Assembly (NCBI RefSeq): GCF_023101765.2
Contig: NC_064224.1
Span: 7,954,103 to 8,018,102 of the forward strand
Length of the DNA: 64,000 nt
Source: Spodoptera frugiperda
Taxonomy: Eukaryota; Arthropoda; Insecta; Lepidoptera; Noctuidae
Direction of reading: 5' to 3'
In this document: piece by piece, positions 26,858-38,077 of the stretch
Layout: every line of letters starts with the position of its first letter
How positions within the stretch are numbered: position 1 is the stretch's first letter
Made by a program: the position numbers and the translations under genes
Notes under the pieces: generated by a model
What the model saw: only the letters and a program-made list of their open reading frames with translations
The model's database searches: none
What the model was told of the DNA's origin: nothing

Positions 26858-29782
26858 GTGGTGGGCGTGTATTTCTCTCCGAACCGAACTCTCGCCGAGT
26901 TCCACAACTCCCTGAGGGAGTTGGTTGACGTCGTCGTCGGGTTCCGTTCCCTCCCCGTGCTTGTCCTCGGGGACTTCAATGCCAAGAATCTGGCTTGGGG
27001 TTCCCGGATCACTGACACGCGGGGTAGGATGGTGGAAGACTGGGCTCTGGAAACGGGCCTAGTCGTCCTGAACCGGGGTTCTGTTCCCACGTGTGTGCGG
27101 ATGCAGGGTGAATCGGTGGTGGACATCTCGTTCGCCAGCCCCGCTCTGTCACCGCGTGTCGTCGACTGGTGTGTCATGGAGGAGGTGGAGACATATTCCG
27201 ATCACCGGTACATCCGGTTTGATGTCTCCGCCGAGTCCGCGGACCCACCGGTCAGACAGGCCCCATGTGGCCCGCGTTGGGCGCTGAGGCAACTGGACCG
27301 GGAGCTATTCCTGGAAGCCGCCATCGTGCAGGCCTGGGTGATACCACCGGACAGGCCTGCCGACATTAACGAGGAGGCACGGTGGCTCCAGGACGCCATG
27401 TACAGGATTTGTGACGTGGCGATGCCCCGGGTCCGTCCAGGACAGCGGAAGCGCCAGATGTACTGGTGGTCGCAAGAGCTAGCTGCTCTGCGCAGTGCGT
27501 GCGTTGCTGCGCGACGCCAGTACACAAGGCACCGCAGGCTTCGTATCCGTCCTCCAGACGCGGAAGCTAGAGAGGCGGAGTTATATGAGGGGTACAAGGC
27601 GGCGAAAGACGCCCTAAAAACGGAAATCCGGCGGGTCAAAAACCAGGCCCGCCAGGAGATGCTGGAGACTCTGGACAGAGACCCGTGGGGACGCCCTTAC
27701 CTAATGGTGCGTGACAAGCTCCGCACACAGGCTCCCCCGCTGACACAGAGTCTCCGGCCAGAGGTTGTAGAGGAGGTGGTCACCACCTTGTTCCCCCAAT
27801 CACAGAGGGGCTACATCCCTCCGTGCATGACTCCGCCCCCTGCGGTGCCCGATGCGGGCCACAGCGACGACGACGACGACACAGCACCAGAAGTGACCGA
27901 GGCAGAGCTGAGAGTGGCGGTGCGCCGGATGGGCGCCAAGAACACCGCCCCGGGACCCGACGGATTGCCTGGCAAGGCGTGGGTCCTGGCTTCGGAGACT
28001 CTCAGGCCTCGACTAATTGGTCTTTTCAGCGCATGTTTGGAGAGAGGCCAGTTCCCGCTATCATGGAAAGCGGGTAAACTGGTCCTCGTGAAGAAGCCAG
28101 GGCGCCCTGCGGACTCTCCGTCCGCGTACCGGCCCATCGTGCTACTCGACGAGGTGGGAAAACTATTTGAAAGAATAATTTCAAACCGCCTCGTCGCGCA
28201 CCTGACGGGAACAGGGCCGGACCTCGCGGACGGCCAGTTCGGCTTCCGTAGAGGGCGCTCCACGGTGGACGCCATCATGCGCGTGAGGGACCTTACGACG
28301 GGGTCTGCAGTGTCCAGGGGTAGAGTCGTCGTGGCGGTGTCTTTGGACATCGCCAACGCCTTTAACTCTCTGCCCTGGAGCTGCATTTTGGAGGCACTAC
28401 GATATCATCGGGTGCCTACCTATCTCCGTCGTATAGTCGAGGCTTATCTGACGGACAGATCCGTCATCTACCCCGGTCACCGAGGTGAGTGGAACCGGCG
28501 AGAGATGTCGCGCGGTGTTCCACAGGGATCGGTCCTGGGACCGCTCCTGTGGAACATAGGCTACGACTGGGTGCTGCGCACCGACCTCCCGAGCGGCGTC
28601 AGCGTGGTTTGCTACGCTGACGATACGCTGGTACTAGCACACGGGAGGTCGCACCAGGCGGCGGCCGACCTGATGATGAGAGCGGTTGCGATAGTCGTTG
28701 AAAGGATCCGGCAGCTGGGACTCGAGGTGGCGCTTCATAAGTCCGAGGCCATGTGCTTTTATGGCCGCGGGAATGCGCCACCTCCGGGTGGGTTCCAGAT
28801 CATGGCAGGAGGGGTTTCCATCGGCGTCGAGGTGACGATGAAGTACCTGGGACTCGTCCTCGACAGTCGGTGGAAATTCGAGGAACATTTCCGACGTTTG
28901 GCTCCCAAGTTGGAACGGACGGGGGCTGCCCTAAAGCGGCTCCTACCCAACCTTGGGGGACCAAATGCCTCCTGCCGGAGGTTGTACGCGGGGATTGTGC
29001 GGTCCATGGCCCTCTATGGGGCCCCGGTGTGGGCGCCAAATCTACGGCGACGACCAGCTCGTGCGCTGGTTTCATCCCAGAGGGTCATGGCCATTCGGAT
29101 GATCCGTGGATACCGCACGATCTCCGGGGAGGCGGCTAACCTCCTTGCGGGATCACCGCCGTGGGATCTGGAGGCGAAAGTGCTCGCGCACGTATATAGC
29201 TTACGTGCGGAGGCGCATCGCCGGGGCGAAAGTCCACTGCCGCGCCAGATTAGTGCGTGGCGGGATGAGCTCCGGCGCGATCTCATGGCGGAATGGAAGC
29301 AACGACTATCGCAACCGAGGGCTGGGCTCGCTGTTATAGCAGCGGTAAGTCCCCTCTTTGAGGAGTGGCTAGAGAGGCGTCACGGCGTCCTCACCTACCG
29401 CCTGACGCAGGTGCTTACCGGACACGGAAGTTTCGGTAGGTTCCTGTTTCGGATTCGGCGGGAGGAAACGCCCGGGTGTCGTCATTGTGTGGATCACCCG
29501 GAGGACACGGTGGAGCATACAGTAGCGGTGTGCCCTGCATGGGCTGAGCACCGCCGTGTCCTTAGGGATGTGATCGGCGACGGTGACCTCTCGCGTCCGG
29601 CTTTGGTTCAGGCCATGATGCGGAGCGAGAGGGAATGGGACGCCGTCTCCTCCTTCTGCGAAGCAGTCATGCTAGCTAAGGAGGAGGCGGAGCGCGTGAG
29701 GGAACGATCCTCCTCACGCCCCAGCCGCCGCAGAAGACACTCCGGGCGTCGGGGATCGCGTGACGATCTCCGGCCACCGTAA
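26858..29782 (+). CDS. R1 ORF2, main part (endonuclease C-terminus, reverse transcriptase)
   Basis: Continues the endonuclease with VVGVYFSPNR, GDFN (26969-26980) and SDH (27197-27205). The reverse transcriptase follows: a block at PSAYRPIVLLDEVGKLFER, FGFRRGRSTVDAI, SLDIANAFNSLPW, GVPQGSVLGP and the catalytic YADD (28613-28624). The C-terminus has the zinc-binding pattern C-x2-C..H-x4-C (CRHC..HTVAVC) and a basic tail. The product would nick the target and reverse transcribe the element RNA. No internal stop occurs in about 975 codons, so apart from the inserted element it appears intact. An ORF prediction starting at 26756 includes residues encoded by the inserted element. Confidence 0.88.
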   Translation: MVGVYFSPNRTLAEFHNSLRELVDVVVGFRSLPVLVLGDFNAKNLAWGSRITDTRGRMVEDWALETGLVVLNRGSVPTCVRMQGESVVDISFASPALSPRVVDWCVMEEVETYSDHRYIRFDVSAESADPPVRQAPCGPRWALRQLDRELFLEAAIVQAWVIPPDRPADINEEARWLQDAMYRICDVAMPRVRPGQRKRQMYWWSQELAALRSACVAARRQYTRHRRLRIRPPDAEAREAELYEGYKAAKDALKTEIRRVKNQARQEMLETLDRDPWGRPYLMVRDKLRTQAPPLTQSLRPEVVEEVVTTLFPQSQRGYIPPCMTPPPAVPDAGHSDDDDDTAPEVTEAELRVAVRRMGAKNTAPGPDGLPGKAWVLASETLRPRLIGLFSACLERGQFPLSWKAGKLVLVKKPGRPADSPSAYRPIVLLDEVGKLFERIISNRLVAHLTGTGPDLADGQFGFRRGRSTVDAIMRVRDLTTGSAVSRGRVVVAVSLDIANAFNSLPWSCILEALRYHRVPTYLRRIVEAYLTDRSVIYPGHRGEWNRREMSRGVPQGSVLGPLLWNIGYDWVLRTDLPSGVSVVCYADDTLVLAHGRSHQAAADLMMRAVAIVVERIRQLGLEVALHKSEAMCFYGRGNAPPPGGFQIMAGGVSIGVEVTMKYLGLVLDSRWKFEEHFRRLAPKLERTGAALKRLLPNLGGPNASCRRLYAGIVRSMALYGAPVWAPNLRRRPARALVSSQRVMAIRMIRGYRTISGEAANLLAGSPPWDLEAKVLAHVYSLRAEAHRRGESPLPRQISAWRDELRRDLMAEWKQRLSQPRAGLAVIAAVSPLFEEWLERRHGVLTYRLTQVLTGHGSFGRFLFRIRREETPGCRHCVDHPEDTVEHTVAVCPAWAEHRRVLRDVIGDGDLSRPALVQAMMRSEREWDAVSSFCEAVMLAKEEAERVRERSSSRPSRRRRHSGRRGSRDDLRPP

Positions 29783-30060
29783 GTGCGGGTCTGCGGACGG
29801 CGAGCAAGGGTAGCTCGCCGCCCGACCAGAACCAGACCCGTGCGTACGGCGCGTCGCGTTCCGCGCGCGCCTCAAAGAGCCAGACCACCACAGATGGGGC
29901 CCAGTAGGGCTGATGCCTGATCCGGAGCTGCGGACAACGTAAAAGGTTACCGGGGCTCCGGCTCAAAGCAGGAGAAGGAACGGGGTGGTTTTTAGTCAGT
30001 AAGAGTCTGACACTCCCTCCCGCCTCGCCCAAGGCGGGAGAAGTCATTGGATGATTTTCC

Positions 30061-30065
<5 letters not shown>

Positions 30066-30095
<30 letters not shown>
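30066..30095 (+). other. Poly(A) tail of the R1 element
   Basis: About 30 uninterrupted A residues end directly at the 13-bp target duplication, as expected for target-primed reverse transcription. Confidence 0.9.
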
Positions 30096-30100
<5 letters not shown>

Positions 30101-30175
30101 TGTTTCATATCGGATTTTTGAAACCGTAGTATTACTATAGTCGAGCATCAATGGCTCTCCCACACTTAAAATAAA

Positions 30176-30615
30176 AAAAGTATTCCTTTATAAAAGGCCA
30201 GCAACACACCTGTGATCTCTAGTGTTGCAGGTGTCCATGGGCGGCGCTGATCGCTTAGCATTTGGTGATCCATGCGAGCCCCTATTCCATAAAAAAACAT
30301 GTTTCGTTATTTCGGTTCCATTTGGTTCAACACTGGTAATTTATAAAAGGGGTTTTAATATTTATGGGGCGTCGTCCCAACATGGTCTGGGCACTGTGAT
30401 GTGTATGGAAGTCATACACACTGGCACAAATATTTACACATCATAGCCGGTCATCCAATTGATCACGCAGAAATACAGTGCACAAGATTAAGATTAGTCT
30501 GCTACAGTAGACAATACGACCTTGTTTGTTTTTCATTTTTCACCATTCATCAGTTCACAACGGAGAATGACTCCGCAATTTGTACATATAGTGAAGATTT
30601 ATAGTATTAGGTATA
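30176..30615. other. Intergenic, partial family-N 5' remnant
   Basis: A short N-like piece (GGCCAGCAACACACCTGTGA and following) lies at 30195-30295. Nothing else recognised up to 30615. Confidence 0.4.
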
Positions 30616-31173
30616 CAGGGTGTTTGATGCATGGACCGACACAATTTTTTTAGGGATTTGAATGGTCATTAGCTACCTTTTACCCATTGAAATAACTGAT
30701 TCCATTGTTGTGTGTTGTTCCCGTAAAAATATGGTTACGGTACATTAGTATTTTTACAACATAGTGATTAATTCCTATGACATATACATACTGTTAGAAA
30801 GGGTTTATTAACTCGAAAATCTTTTAAAATGAAATTAAATGGCTTTTACTTTATTTTACAAATTATTAAGTCTTTAACCCTTTTCCAGATACTAAGTAAA
30901 TTAAAACAAGAGGTAGATGAGCTGACGGAAAGTAAAGTGTAGCGAGTGGTGGACAGTGGACAAGGCTAGAGTTTACCTGATACAGCGAGAGATGGCGTTG
31001 GTGAGATTCTTGCATTTTTGAAGGGTAAGAAGCTGTATTTTTCATTTTAATGAAAAAATCATATGTAACCAATCATTCAAGACATTTAGTACGTTAACTT
31101 TATGGGTAAAAGGTAGCTAATGAACTCACAAATCCCTGATAAAATTTAGTAGTTCCATGCGCCAAACAGCCTG
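30616..31173. mobile_element. TA-flanked MITE with long inverted ends
   Basis: The left end CAGGGTGTTTGATGCATGGA and the right end TCCATGCGCCAAACAGCCTG are inverted copies, each bordered by TA. The similarity extends inwards (AGGGATTTG.. / ..CAAATCCCT; TTAGCTACCTTTTACCCA / TGGGTAAAAGGTAGCTAA). There is no transposase ORF. TA duplication and a CAGGGTG start suggest a Tc1/mariner-like non-autonomous element. It sits about 170 bp upstream of gene C's ATG. Confidence 0.75.
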
Positions 31174-31345
31174 TATATTACATATACAAAATACATAAAG
31201 AAAATAGATAAGATGATACTACACATGAACACAAAATACGCTGTTATTGTTCCAGTACAATGATTTCCATCTCATATATCAGACGTGATGTAGATAAATA
31301 GATATATAGTTTAAGTATATAGTGTAAATATTTGTGTATATAACA

Positions 31346-34300
31346 ATGGGTGCCGTAGTAAATAATACAAGTATGCGGATGCAGTATGTGATAGCAGCGT
31401 GCTGTAAGTTTGTTTTGGTATTTGGTTTTCTGACATGAATAAGGCGGCTTTTTCACCAGAGATGTTCTTTGTAGCTATGCTACGATCCGGATCTGTGGAC
31501 TACCTAACGGGTTTACCGGGGTTCCGGTTCGAAAAGCAGGAGTAGGAACGGGGTGGTTTTTAGCCAGTAAGAGTCTGACACTCCCTCTCGCCTCGCCTAC
31601 GGAGGGATAAGTCATGATTTTCCCCCCTTAAAAAAAAGAAAATATGGCTAAACTGTGAAACTATGCGACCATTTTCACTAATACTAAGCTATGTAGCTGT
31701 GCGAGGAAGATGTAATAGCTAATCTGCGACACTATGTGACCGTTTCCACTGATTCTAAACTATGCAACTATGCTACGAAGATATGTTTATTAACTTAAGT
31801 AATAAAAGAAGTATACTTCTTTACATACAGAGCGTAACTAATGGGACAGTCGGTAGAGGGCACCGTAATCTCTTAAATTTTTTTTTTTTTAAGGGACTTG
31901 CCGGTTATCGAGCAGACGTATTACCTGATGGTAAGCAATCGCTTTTTGGGAGTTAGGAATTTAAGGGTTGTTGTTCGGGAATCGGGATGGGGAAGATTGG
32001 GAAGGGGGAATTGGGCCTCCGGAAACCTCACTCACACAACGAAACACAACGCAAGCGTTGTTTCACGTCGGTTTTCTGTGAGGCCGTGGTATTACTTCGG
32101 TCGAGCCGGCCCATTCGTGCCGAAGCATGGCTCTCCCACTTAAATCTACAATAAATTATATTTTCCTTTCCAGTATACATAGGACAGTTTGGTATAGGGT
32201 ACAACCTGGGCTGGACAGCACCAGTGCTGGCCAAGCTCAAGGATCCGGAGCAGACGCCGCTGAATGACGTCATCAGTGATGGAATGTCTTCCTGGATTGT
32301 GTCTTTCATTTATTTTGGTACTATTTCAGGTTAGTAAGACTCGTATATTATATTGCCAGAAGTAATATTTTAGTATGAGTTTATGCAAAGTAACACCTGA
32401 TTTTGTCCTTTATGAATAAGACTACCATTTCAATAACTACTTAGTTGCTTAAAGTAGACCCATAAAAGGCTGCAGTATTAAAATACCATCACAAGTTTGT
32501 CACCTCATGACGATCATCAAAATACGACTTTTTTATATCGCGAAATTATCATCAAATTCCCACGTTGTGGGGACGACAGGAGAGTGTGCCCGACTCTTAA
32601 CGGCTAAAACAACCGCCGCGGTGTTACTACGGCGGTAGGGGAATCAAAAGATCACTTCAGACAACTTGACTAAAGAAATAGAGACCATTTATCATTAACA
32701 TGACCAAGCACATACGAGTAACAATTGAATGAAAATGCTAAAAATAACGTAGGTTTATCTAGACCATACAACTGATACGTGACGATTATCTAACAATTTT
32801 TTTTATATTACAGGTCCATACATCTCAGGGTATCTTTGTAACGTGATAGGCAGGAAGCCTTGCCTCTTCTTAGGCGGGTGTGCCCATTTCACAGCCTCCC
32901 TGACTTTGGCTATGTCCAAAAATGTGGCTGTAATTCTCACAGGACGTGTACTAAGTGGTCTGGGCAATGGAATCATTTACGTCACTAATTTGATGTACCT
33001 TGGCGAAATGGCGTAAGTATCTAGTTAAGCTATACTCTTTTTGTATGTTATAAGCCGGTAAACAAGCTGATGGATCACCTGATGGTAAGTCATTGCAGCG
33101 GTAAGTCCTCTTCGAAGAGTGACTAGAGAAGCGCCATGGCGTCCTCACCTACCGCCTGACGCAGGTGCTTACCGGACATGGGAGTTTCGGTAGGTTCCTG
33201 TTTCTAATTGGGCGGGAGGAAACACCCGGGTGTCATCACTGCGAAGACCGCCCAGAGGACACGGTGGAACACACGGTTGCGGTCTGCCCTGCGTGGGCTG
33301 AACACCGCCGTGCACTCAGGGAAGTGATCGGCGACGGCGACCTCTCGCGTCCGGCTTTGGTTCAGACCATGGTGCGGAGCGAGGGGGACTGGGATGCCGT
33401 CTCCTCCTTCTGCGAAGCAGTTATGCTAGCTAAGGAGGAGGCGGGACGCGTGAGGGAACGAACTTCCTCACGCCCTAGCCGACGCGAAAGACACTCCGGG
33501 CGTCGGGGATCGCGTGACGATCTCCAGCCACCGTAAGTGCGGGTCTGCGGACGGCGAGCAAGGGTAGCTCGCCGCCCGACCAGAACCAGACCCGTGCGTG
33601 CGGCGCGTTGCGTTCCGCGCGCGCCTCAAAGAGCCATCAGACCACCACAGATGGGGCCCAGTAGGGCTGATGCTTAATCCGGAGCTGCGGACTACCTAGC
33701 GGGTTTACCGGGGCTCCGGCTCGAAATGCAGGAGAAGGAACGGGGTGGTTTTTAGTCAGTAAGAGTCTGACACTCCCTCTCGCCTCGCCTAAGGCGAGAA
33801 AAGTCATTGGATGATTTTCCCCCTAAAAAAAAAAAAAAAAAAAGAAAACCTGATAGTAAACCTCTCATAGAGACATGAAACACCAGAGGCGTTACAAGAG
33901 CGTTGCTGGACTTTTGGGGTTAGGAAAATTTAAGGGTTGTTGGGGAATCGGGGTTTGGAAAGGGGAGTAATTGGGCCTCCGGTAACCTAACTCACACAAC
34001 GACCGTCGTTACGTCGGTTTTCTGTGAGGCTAAGGTATTACTCCTGTAGAGCCAGCCATTCATGCCAAAGCGTAGCTCTCCCATACTTTACTGACTTCAC
34101 TCAACTTTAAACTGATTAAGGTGTACCTGTTATTCTCCCTACCTAAGGGACTACACATTTAACATAGACCAGATAGTTGCACTCTCTACAGTATTAATAA
34201 ACCAGAACCTTTAAACTTTTTAGCTTAGAGATTATAGCAAACATTCTAATTAAAAACCCTATAGTCCATCAGTAGACTGTATAGGTACAGTATAGGCTGT

Positions 34301-37300
34301 TGACTGATCTCACTTACAATTTATTTTTTTATTTCCAGATCCACGAAAATCCGCGGCACATTACTCACCCTGACAGGATTATCCAGCACATTTGGTACTC
34401 TAGTTGTATACTCTGTGGGACCATTTGTGTCCTACGCTACGATATCCTGGCTGTCCATGACTATCTCAGGAGTATACCTCGTTGCTTTGTTCTTCATTGT
34501 TCCTGAAACTGCCACGTACCATGTTATTGCTGGTAAGTTGGTTTTTCTACCACCAAAGAGTATAATAAGTATAGGGGAATCTAACATTTGTGGCGACACA
34601 TGACAAGTGACAGATGACAGAAGTCGCACACAGACTATCGACGAGCAAATTAACGGATGACGTCATAAAAATCCTACATCGCACATGTGAAGTTTACATC
34701 CGAATAAACATGGATAGAAAATCCCAACAAACGACAGTGGGGTAGAAAGCCCGCCAGGCATGATCACCTCGCCTGGTCGGAGGATGCTTCTTTTCTTAAC
34801 ACTACTACTTTCAGCTTCAAATGTATTAAGCCTATTGTCAAAAATGGACACAACCTTATCTACATGTCTAGATAAATCTATTTAAAGAAACTGTTGATTA
34901 TTCTAATCATATGGTATCGAGCCCAAAATATCTAGTTTCCGACCAATAAGTTCGATAGCCCATGACAAAAAAAATACACAATACACACCCTACACTCAGA
35001 ATCATACTCACGAAAACTAGTACCCAAGTACCTTTTTTTATGACAGTGGGAAAACTTTCAAAAGGCACCTAGCTATTTGAGGAGTGTGGGATTTTTACCT
35101 TACTTAAATCACCCTGGTGGCCACCTCCTCCAGAATCCTCTAACTAGACCTGCTCCGGAGCCTCTATGGAGCAACGCCTGTTATAGCATATCCCTAGGGA
35201 GACGTATATCTCACTTAAACCTTGCAAGTTGCAAGTTGCACGGCACCACGTGACAACTTTGCTATGCTATCGTCTTTCCTGAGGTCGCTAGATGGACACC
35301 TAAAGTCCACGCTCTATACACCCTCGACCTCAAAAATGACGCCTGTCGTCGGTCGGGACTTAGGTAGTTGACGTACTACCTAAATACCTATTTACACCAA
35401 AGAAAAACAGTTCTAAGCTCTCACTCTTACGTTTCCAGGCAAGAAAGAAGCAGCAATAGCAAACCTCACACTACTAGGCAGACAGAACGACATAGAAGAA
35501 GTAGTAACCAAAGCAAGCCAAAAGCCTCGATCAAAAAGAGACCAGATGGCAGAAATGTTCACAGTAAAATCGAATAGAAGAGCATTATTCATAGTTCTAA
35601 CATTAAGTGTGTTACAACAGATGAGTGGAGTTATACCTTTAACGGCTTTTGTAACTATAATATTTGCTATGACCGGTTCAACGATAGAAGCTCATGTGTC
35701 TACTATCATTGTTGGACTGACCCAAATCTTTGCTGCTAGTATTGCACCTTTACTTGTGGATAGAATTGGAAGGAAGATTTTGTTGCTCGTCTCTACTGCT
35801 GCTTGTTCTTTGAGTATGGTAAGTTTTTATTATTTTTATAATAAATGCCGTAAGACATAGGTACTAAATTAACTGAACATCACGGTTTACTCACGTATTC
35901 GAGTCACAGGGGGACTCTTCATCATTGCTCAGATGCGGCAACGTCGCGCAAACTACTTTAGTCCGCAGTAGGCTGCGCTACTGAAGAGTCCATCTGTGAC
36001 TAGACACTAGTATAGCTTCTCTCCATTAATAATACGTGAGTAAACCGTGTTAATGGCAAGTTTTTAATCATCTTCATTATCTGCCTCATTAGTGTTTCTA
36101 TTAATAATTGTATTATTGTTTACCCCTATTATAACTGATACATTCTAGAATGGATTGGATACTGTTGAATGCATTCTAGTGTTTCTTTTTTGGTACTATT
36201 AGTATAGACTCTTACTCAAATAATTGCGAAATCCACACGGTACAACATTTTTACACGTTTATATATTAAGTCGGCAAATATTTGTACCACATTACGCCAT
36301 TTAGTTTATCTATAAGCAAACTGTTCATGATAACTTCGAAACAGAAGATAATGTCTAGATCAGTGTGTTTATGTCCACCTATTTCAGTGAATATTAAGGT
36401 ATTTGATGTTTTTGTTTCCAGGCTTCCCTTGGGACCTATTTCTACCTCTATAACAATGGATACGCCATCGCTGAGGACTTGCAATGGCTGTCTCTAGTCT
36501 CTTTAATGTTATTCTTCGTTTTTTATTTTAGTGGTAAGTTTTTTTTATGGTATAAACCGATAAACGAGCAGGCGGATCACCTGATGGTAAGCAATCGCCA
36601 CCGTCCTTGGACACTCGAAGCACCCGAGGCGTTACAAGTGCGTTGCCAACCTTTTGGGGTTAGGAATTTAAGGGTTGTTGGGGAATCAGCGATTGGAAAG
36701 ATTGAGAAGGGGAGTAATTGGGCCTCCGGTAACCTCACTCACACAATGAAACACATGAAACACAACGCAAGCGTTGTTTCACGTTGGTTTTCTGTGAGGA
36801 CGTGGTATCACTCCGGTCGAGCCGGCCCATTCGTGTCGAAGCATGGCTCTCCCACAATACGGCAAGATAACAATACGCCTGTTAAATTCAAATAGTTTTA
36901 TTTATTGCTGTTATGCTGTAAAAATATAACAGGCGCTTTGGTAAAACAGTAACGTTTAATGGATTTGGTTTGTTTATTCTTACAAACTCAAAAACGATCC
37001 ACTAGAGAATCATTATTTTACAGATTTCCAATTTCTTTTTTGTGTTGATTGTGATGATAGCGAATATGCGGCCGAATATGGGGTACACTGACTTAAACTT
37101 AGATAAGTAACTTTTAAAGGTAAATAGGTACTTTACCTTTAAAAGTTACTTATCTACATTTATTTACTTTACCAAACTATAGTAACATTAACTCTCTCCC
37201 CAGGTTTCGGCATAATCCCCAATACATTCATTGGCGAGATGTTCACGGACACCTGTAGAGGATTTTGTTCCACCTTCTCCGCAACTGTCGGCTGGATCAT

Positions 37301-37472
37301 CGGCTTCGGCGTCACCACCTCCTTTGGCTACATTCTCTTGGCCTGGGGACCCAGCACCACTTTCTACATCTTCACCGCAACCTGCACCATCGCCTTCCTA
37401 TTCAGTGCCACTTTCGTTCCTGAGACAAAAGGCAAGAGTCTCTTGCAGATTCAAGAGTTCTTAGGAAAGTGA
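31346..37472 (+). CDS. Transporter C: MFS sugar porter (Tret1-like), 455 aa, 7 exons
   Basis: Exons: 31346-31403, 32174-32329, 32814-33012, 34339-34532, 35439-35818, 36422-36533, 37204-37472 (1368 nt). Same exon 2-7 lengths and phases as A, B and D. The N-terminus is MGAVVNNTSMRMQYVIAAC, three residues longer than A. Motifs: GRKP after TM2, VPETATY at the end of TM6, QQMSGVI in TM7 (Ile for the canonical Asn), DRIGRK, GIIPNTFIGE and PETKG. It is the most diverged of the four and does not share the near-identical exon 5/7 patches, so it probably stands outside recent exchange. Its introns are heavily invaded: R1 tails, MITEs, three family-N copies and a 5'-truncated R1 copy. It is tail to tail with D, with 605 bp between stop codons. 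Substrate unknown. Confidence 0.9.
31438..31795. repeat. AAGGTG-type MITE copy with a nested R1 tail
   Basis: TTTTTCACCAGAGATGT and GTAGCTATGCTAC open the repeat. An R1 3' tail (about 31485-31632, plus orientation, ending in an A-rich run) then interrupts it, and the repeat resumes with CTAAACTGTGAAACTATGCG and GCTATGTAGCTGTGCGAGGA. The same family is complete at 52562-52866. Gene C intron 1. Confidence 0.7.
31880..32145 (+). repeat. Repeat family N in gene C intron 1
   Basis: From a T-run and GGTTATCGAGCAGACGTATT to GCATGGCTCTCCCACTTAAA. It ends 28 nt before the exon 2 acceptor. Confidence 0.8.
33096..33843 (+). mobile_element. 5'-truncated R1-clade copy, gene C intron 3
   Basis: Starts within ORF2 at the sequence equivalent to about 29337 of the full element and runs to a poly(A) at 33825-33843. 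Nucleotide identity to the full copy is very high by eye, including the 3'UTR, so both derive from a recent family. Confidence 0.88.
33165..33536 (+). pseudogene. R1 ORF2 C-terminal remnant, 123 codons open
   Basis: Encodes the last part of ORF2 with the zinc-binding C-x2-C and EHTVAVCPAW segment (GCHHCEDRPEDTVEHTVAVC), still without a stop to TAA at 33534-33536. It has no function without the upstream catalytic domains. Confidence 0.85.
35868..36055. repeat. MITE family P-like inverted repeat, gene C intron 5
   Basis: ATCACGGTTTACTCACGTAT at the left faces ATACGTGAGTAAACCGTG at the right. In between, AGGGGGACTCTTCATC faces GAAGAGTCCATCTGTGA. Confidence 0.65.
36538..36860 (+). repeat. Repeat family N, near-complete, gene C intron 6
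   Basis: T-run, ATGGTATAAACCGATAAACG through GAGCCGGCCCATTCGTGTCG to GCATGGCTCTCCCACA. It begins directly behind the exon 6 donor. Confidence 0.8.
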
Positions 37473-38044
37473 TTCTTTAACTGTGATATTTTTTATTTAT
37501 GAGTATTAAATGTTTTTGTTTTATATTTTGTTTTGTGTTTTATTTACCATTAAAAAGAAAACAAAATTCCAGGCTATCTTGTTATCTACATTATTGAGGT
37601 GCTATGTTAAAGGGTGCGTCACGAAAGATGTTCATTATCCATATCCTGTGAGAAGAGGCCTTTGGCCACTGCTAGCCAAAGGCCTCTTCTCGTACGGAGA
37701 AGGTTTGAGCATTAATCACCACACTTGCTCAATGCGGGTTGGCAATTTCAAACTTATAATTAGAAATTCCAGCCAGCCTAGCTAGAAAGCCCAGGTTTCC
37801 TCACGATGCTTTCCTTCACCGTTTATCTCAGACAAAGTCACATTTCGCACTTTCATGCATAAGAAGCGGGCGTCTTGAACCTCTGGGTCACAAAATTTTC
37901 AATAGTTAGCATTTACCTACCCATTTTCATAAAAAATATTTTTTATGTTTCTTTAAGGAAGGCCAATATTCAGAAGTGAATATGTCCTGGTTGATTTGAT
38001 AAAGATAAGAATAAAATAAAACCAAACAATAACTATTTACATAA
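37473..38044. other. Convergent intergenic spacer between genes C and D
   Basis: Contains a dispersed repeat (about 37645-37880) with TGAGAAGAGGCCTTTGGCCA, CGGAGAAGGTTTGAGCATTA and TCACCACACTTGCTCAATGC. Pieces of it recur at 11555-11600, 45680-45725, 47570-47640 and 56985-57035. No gene. Confidence 0.5.
37505..37510 (+). terminator. Possible polyadenylation signal of gene C
   Basis: ATTAAA lies 32 nt after the stop. This common variant is the only hexamer close by. Confidence 0.4.
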
Positions 38045-38050
38045 TTTATT
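38045..38050 (-). terminator. Polyadenylation signal of gene D
   Basis: TTTATT on the plus strand (AATAAA on the minus) lies 28 nt past the stop of gene D. The spacing and context resemble gene A. Confidence 0.65.
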
Positions 38051-38077
38051 TTAATCATAATATCACAGTATCACAGT

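Larger units (their letters stand above)
22813..30095 (+). mobile_element. R1-clade non-LTR retrotransposon, essentially full length
   Basis: GGCATTGTTTCAT flanks the element at 22800-22812 and 30096-30108, a perfect 13-bp target duplication. It has a GC-rich 5' region, ORF1 (gag-like, three CCHC knuckles), ORF2 (endonuclease plus reverse transcriptase plus C-terminal CCHC), a 3'UTR of about 280 nt and a 30-nt poly(A) at 30066-30095. Two ORFs with a CCHC-type ORF2 C-terminus and an apurinic-like endonuclease fit the R1 clade. The target is an ordinary dispersed repeat, not rDNA. Its high GC content contrasts with the AT-rich host. A 1,112-bp DNA element interrupts ORF2; otherwise the frames are open, so the insertion looks young. 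Confidence 0.9.
33045..34085 (+). repeat. Repeat family N split by a truncated R1 copy (gene C intron 3)
   Basis: The 5' part is at 33045-33095 (TATAAGCCGGTAAACAAGC). The unit resumes at about 33848 (CACCAGAGGCGTTACAAGAG) and runs to the CTCTCCCATACTT end at 34085. The break holds an R1 copy with poly(A). CCTGATGGTAA before it and CCTGATAGTAA after it are the likely target duplication (one difference). Confidence 0.8.
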
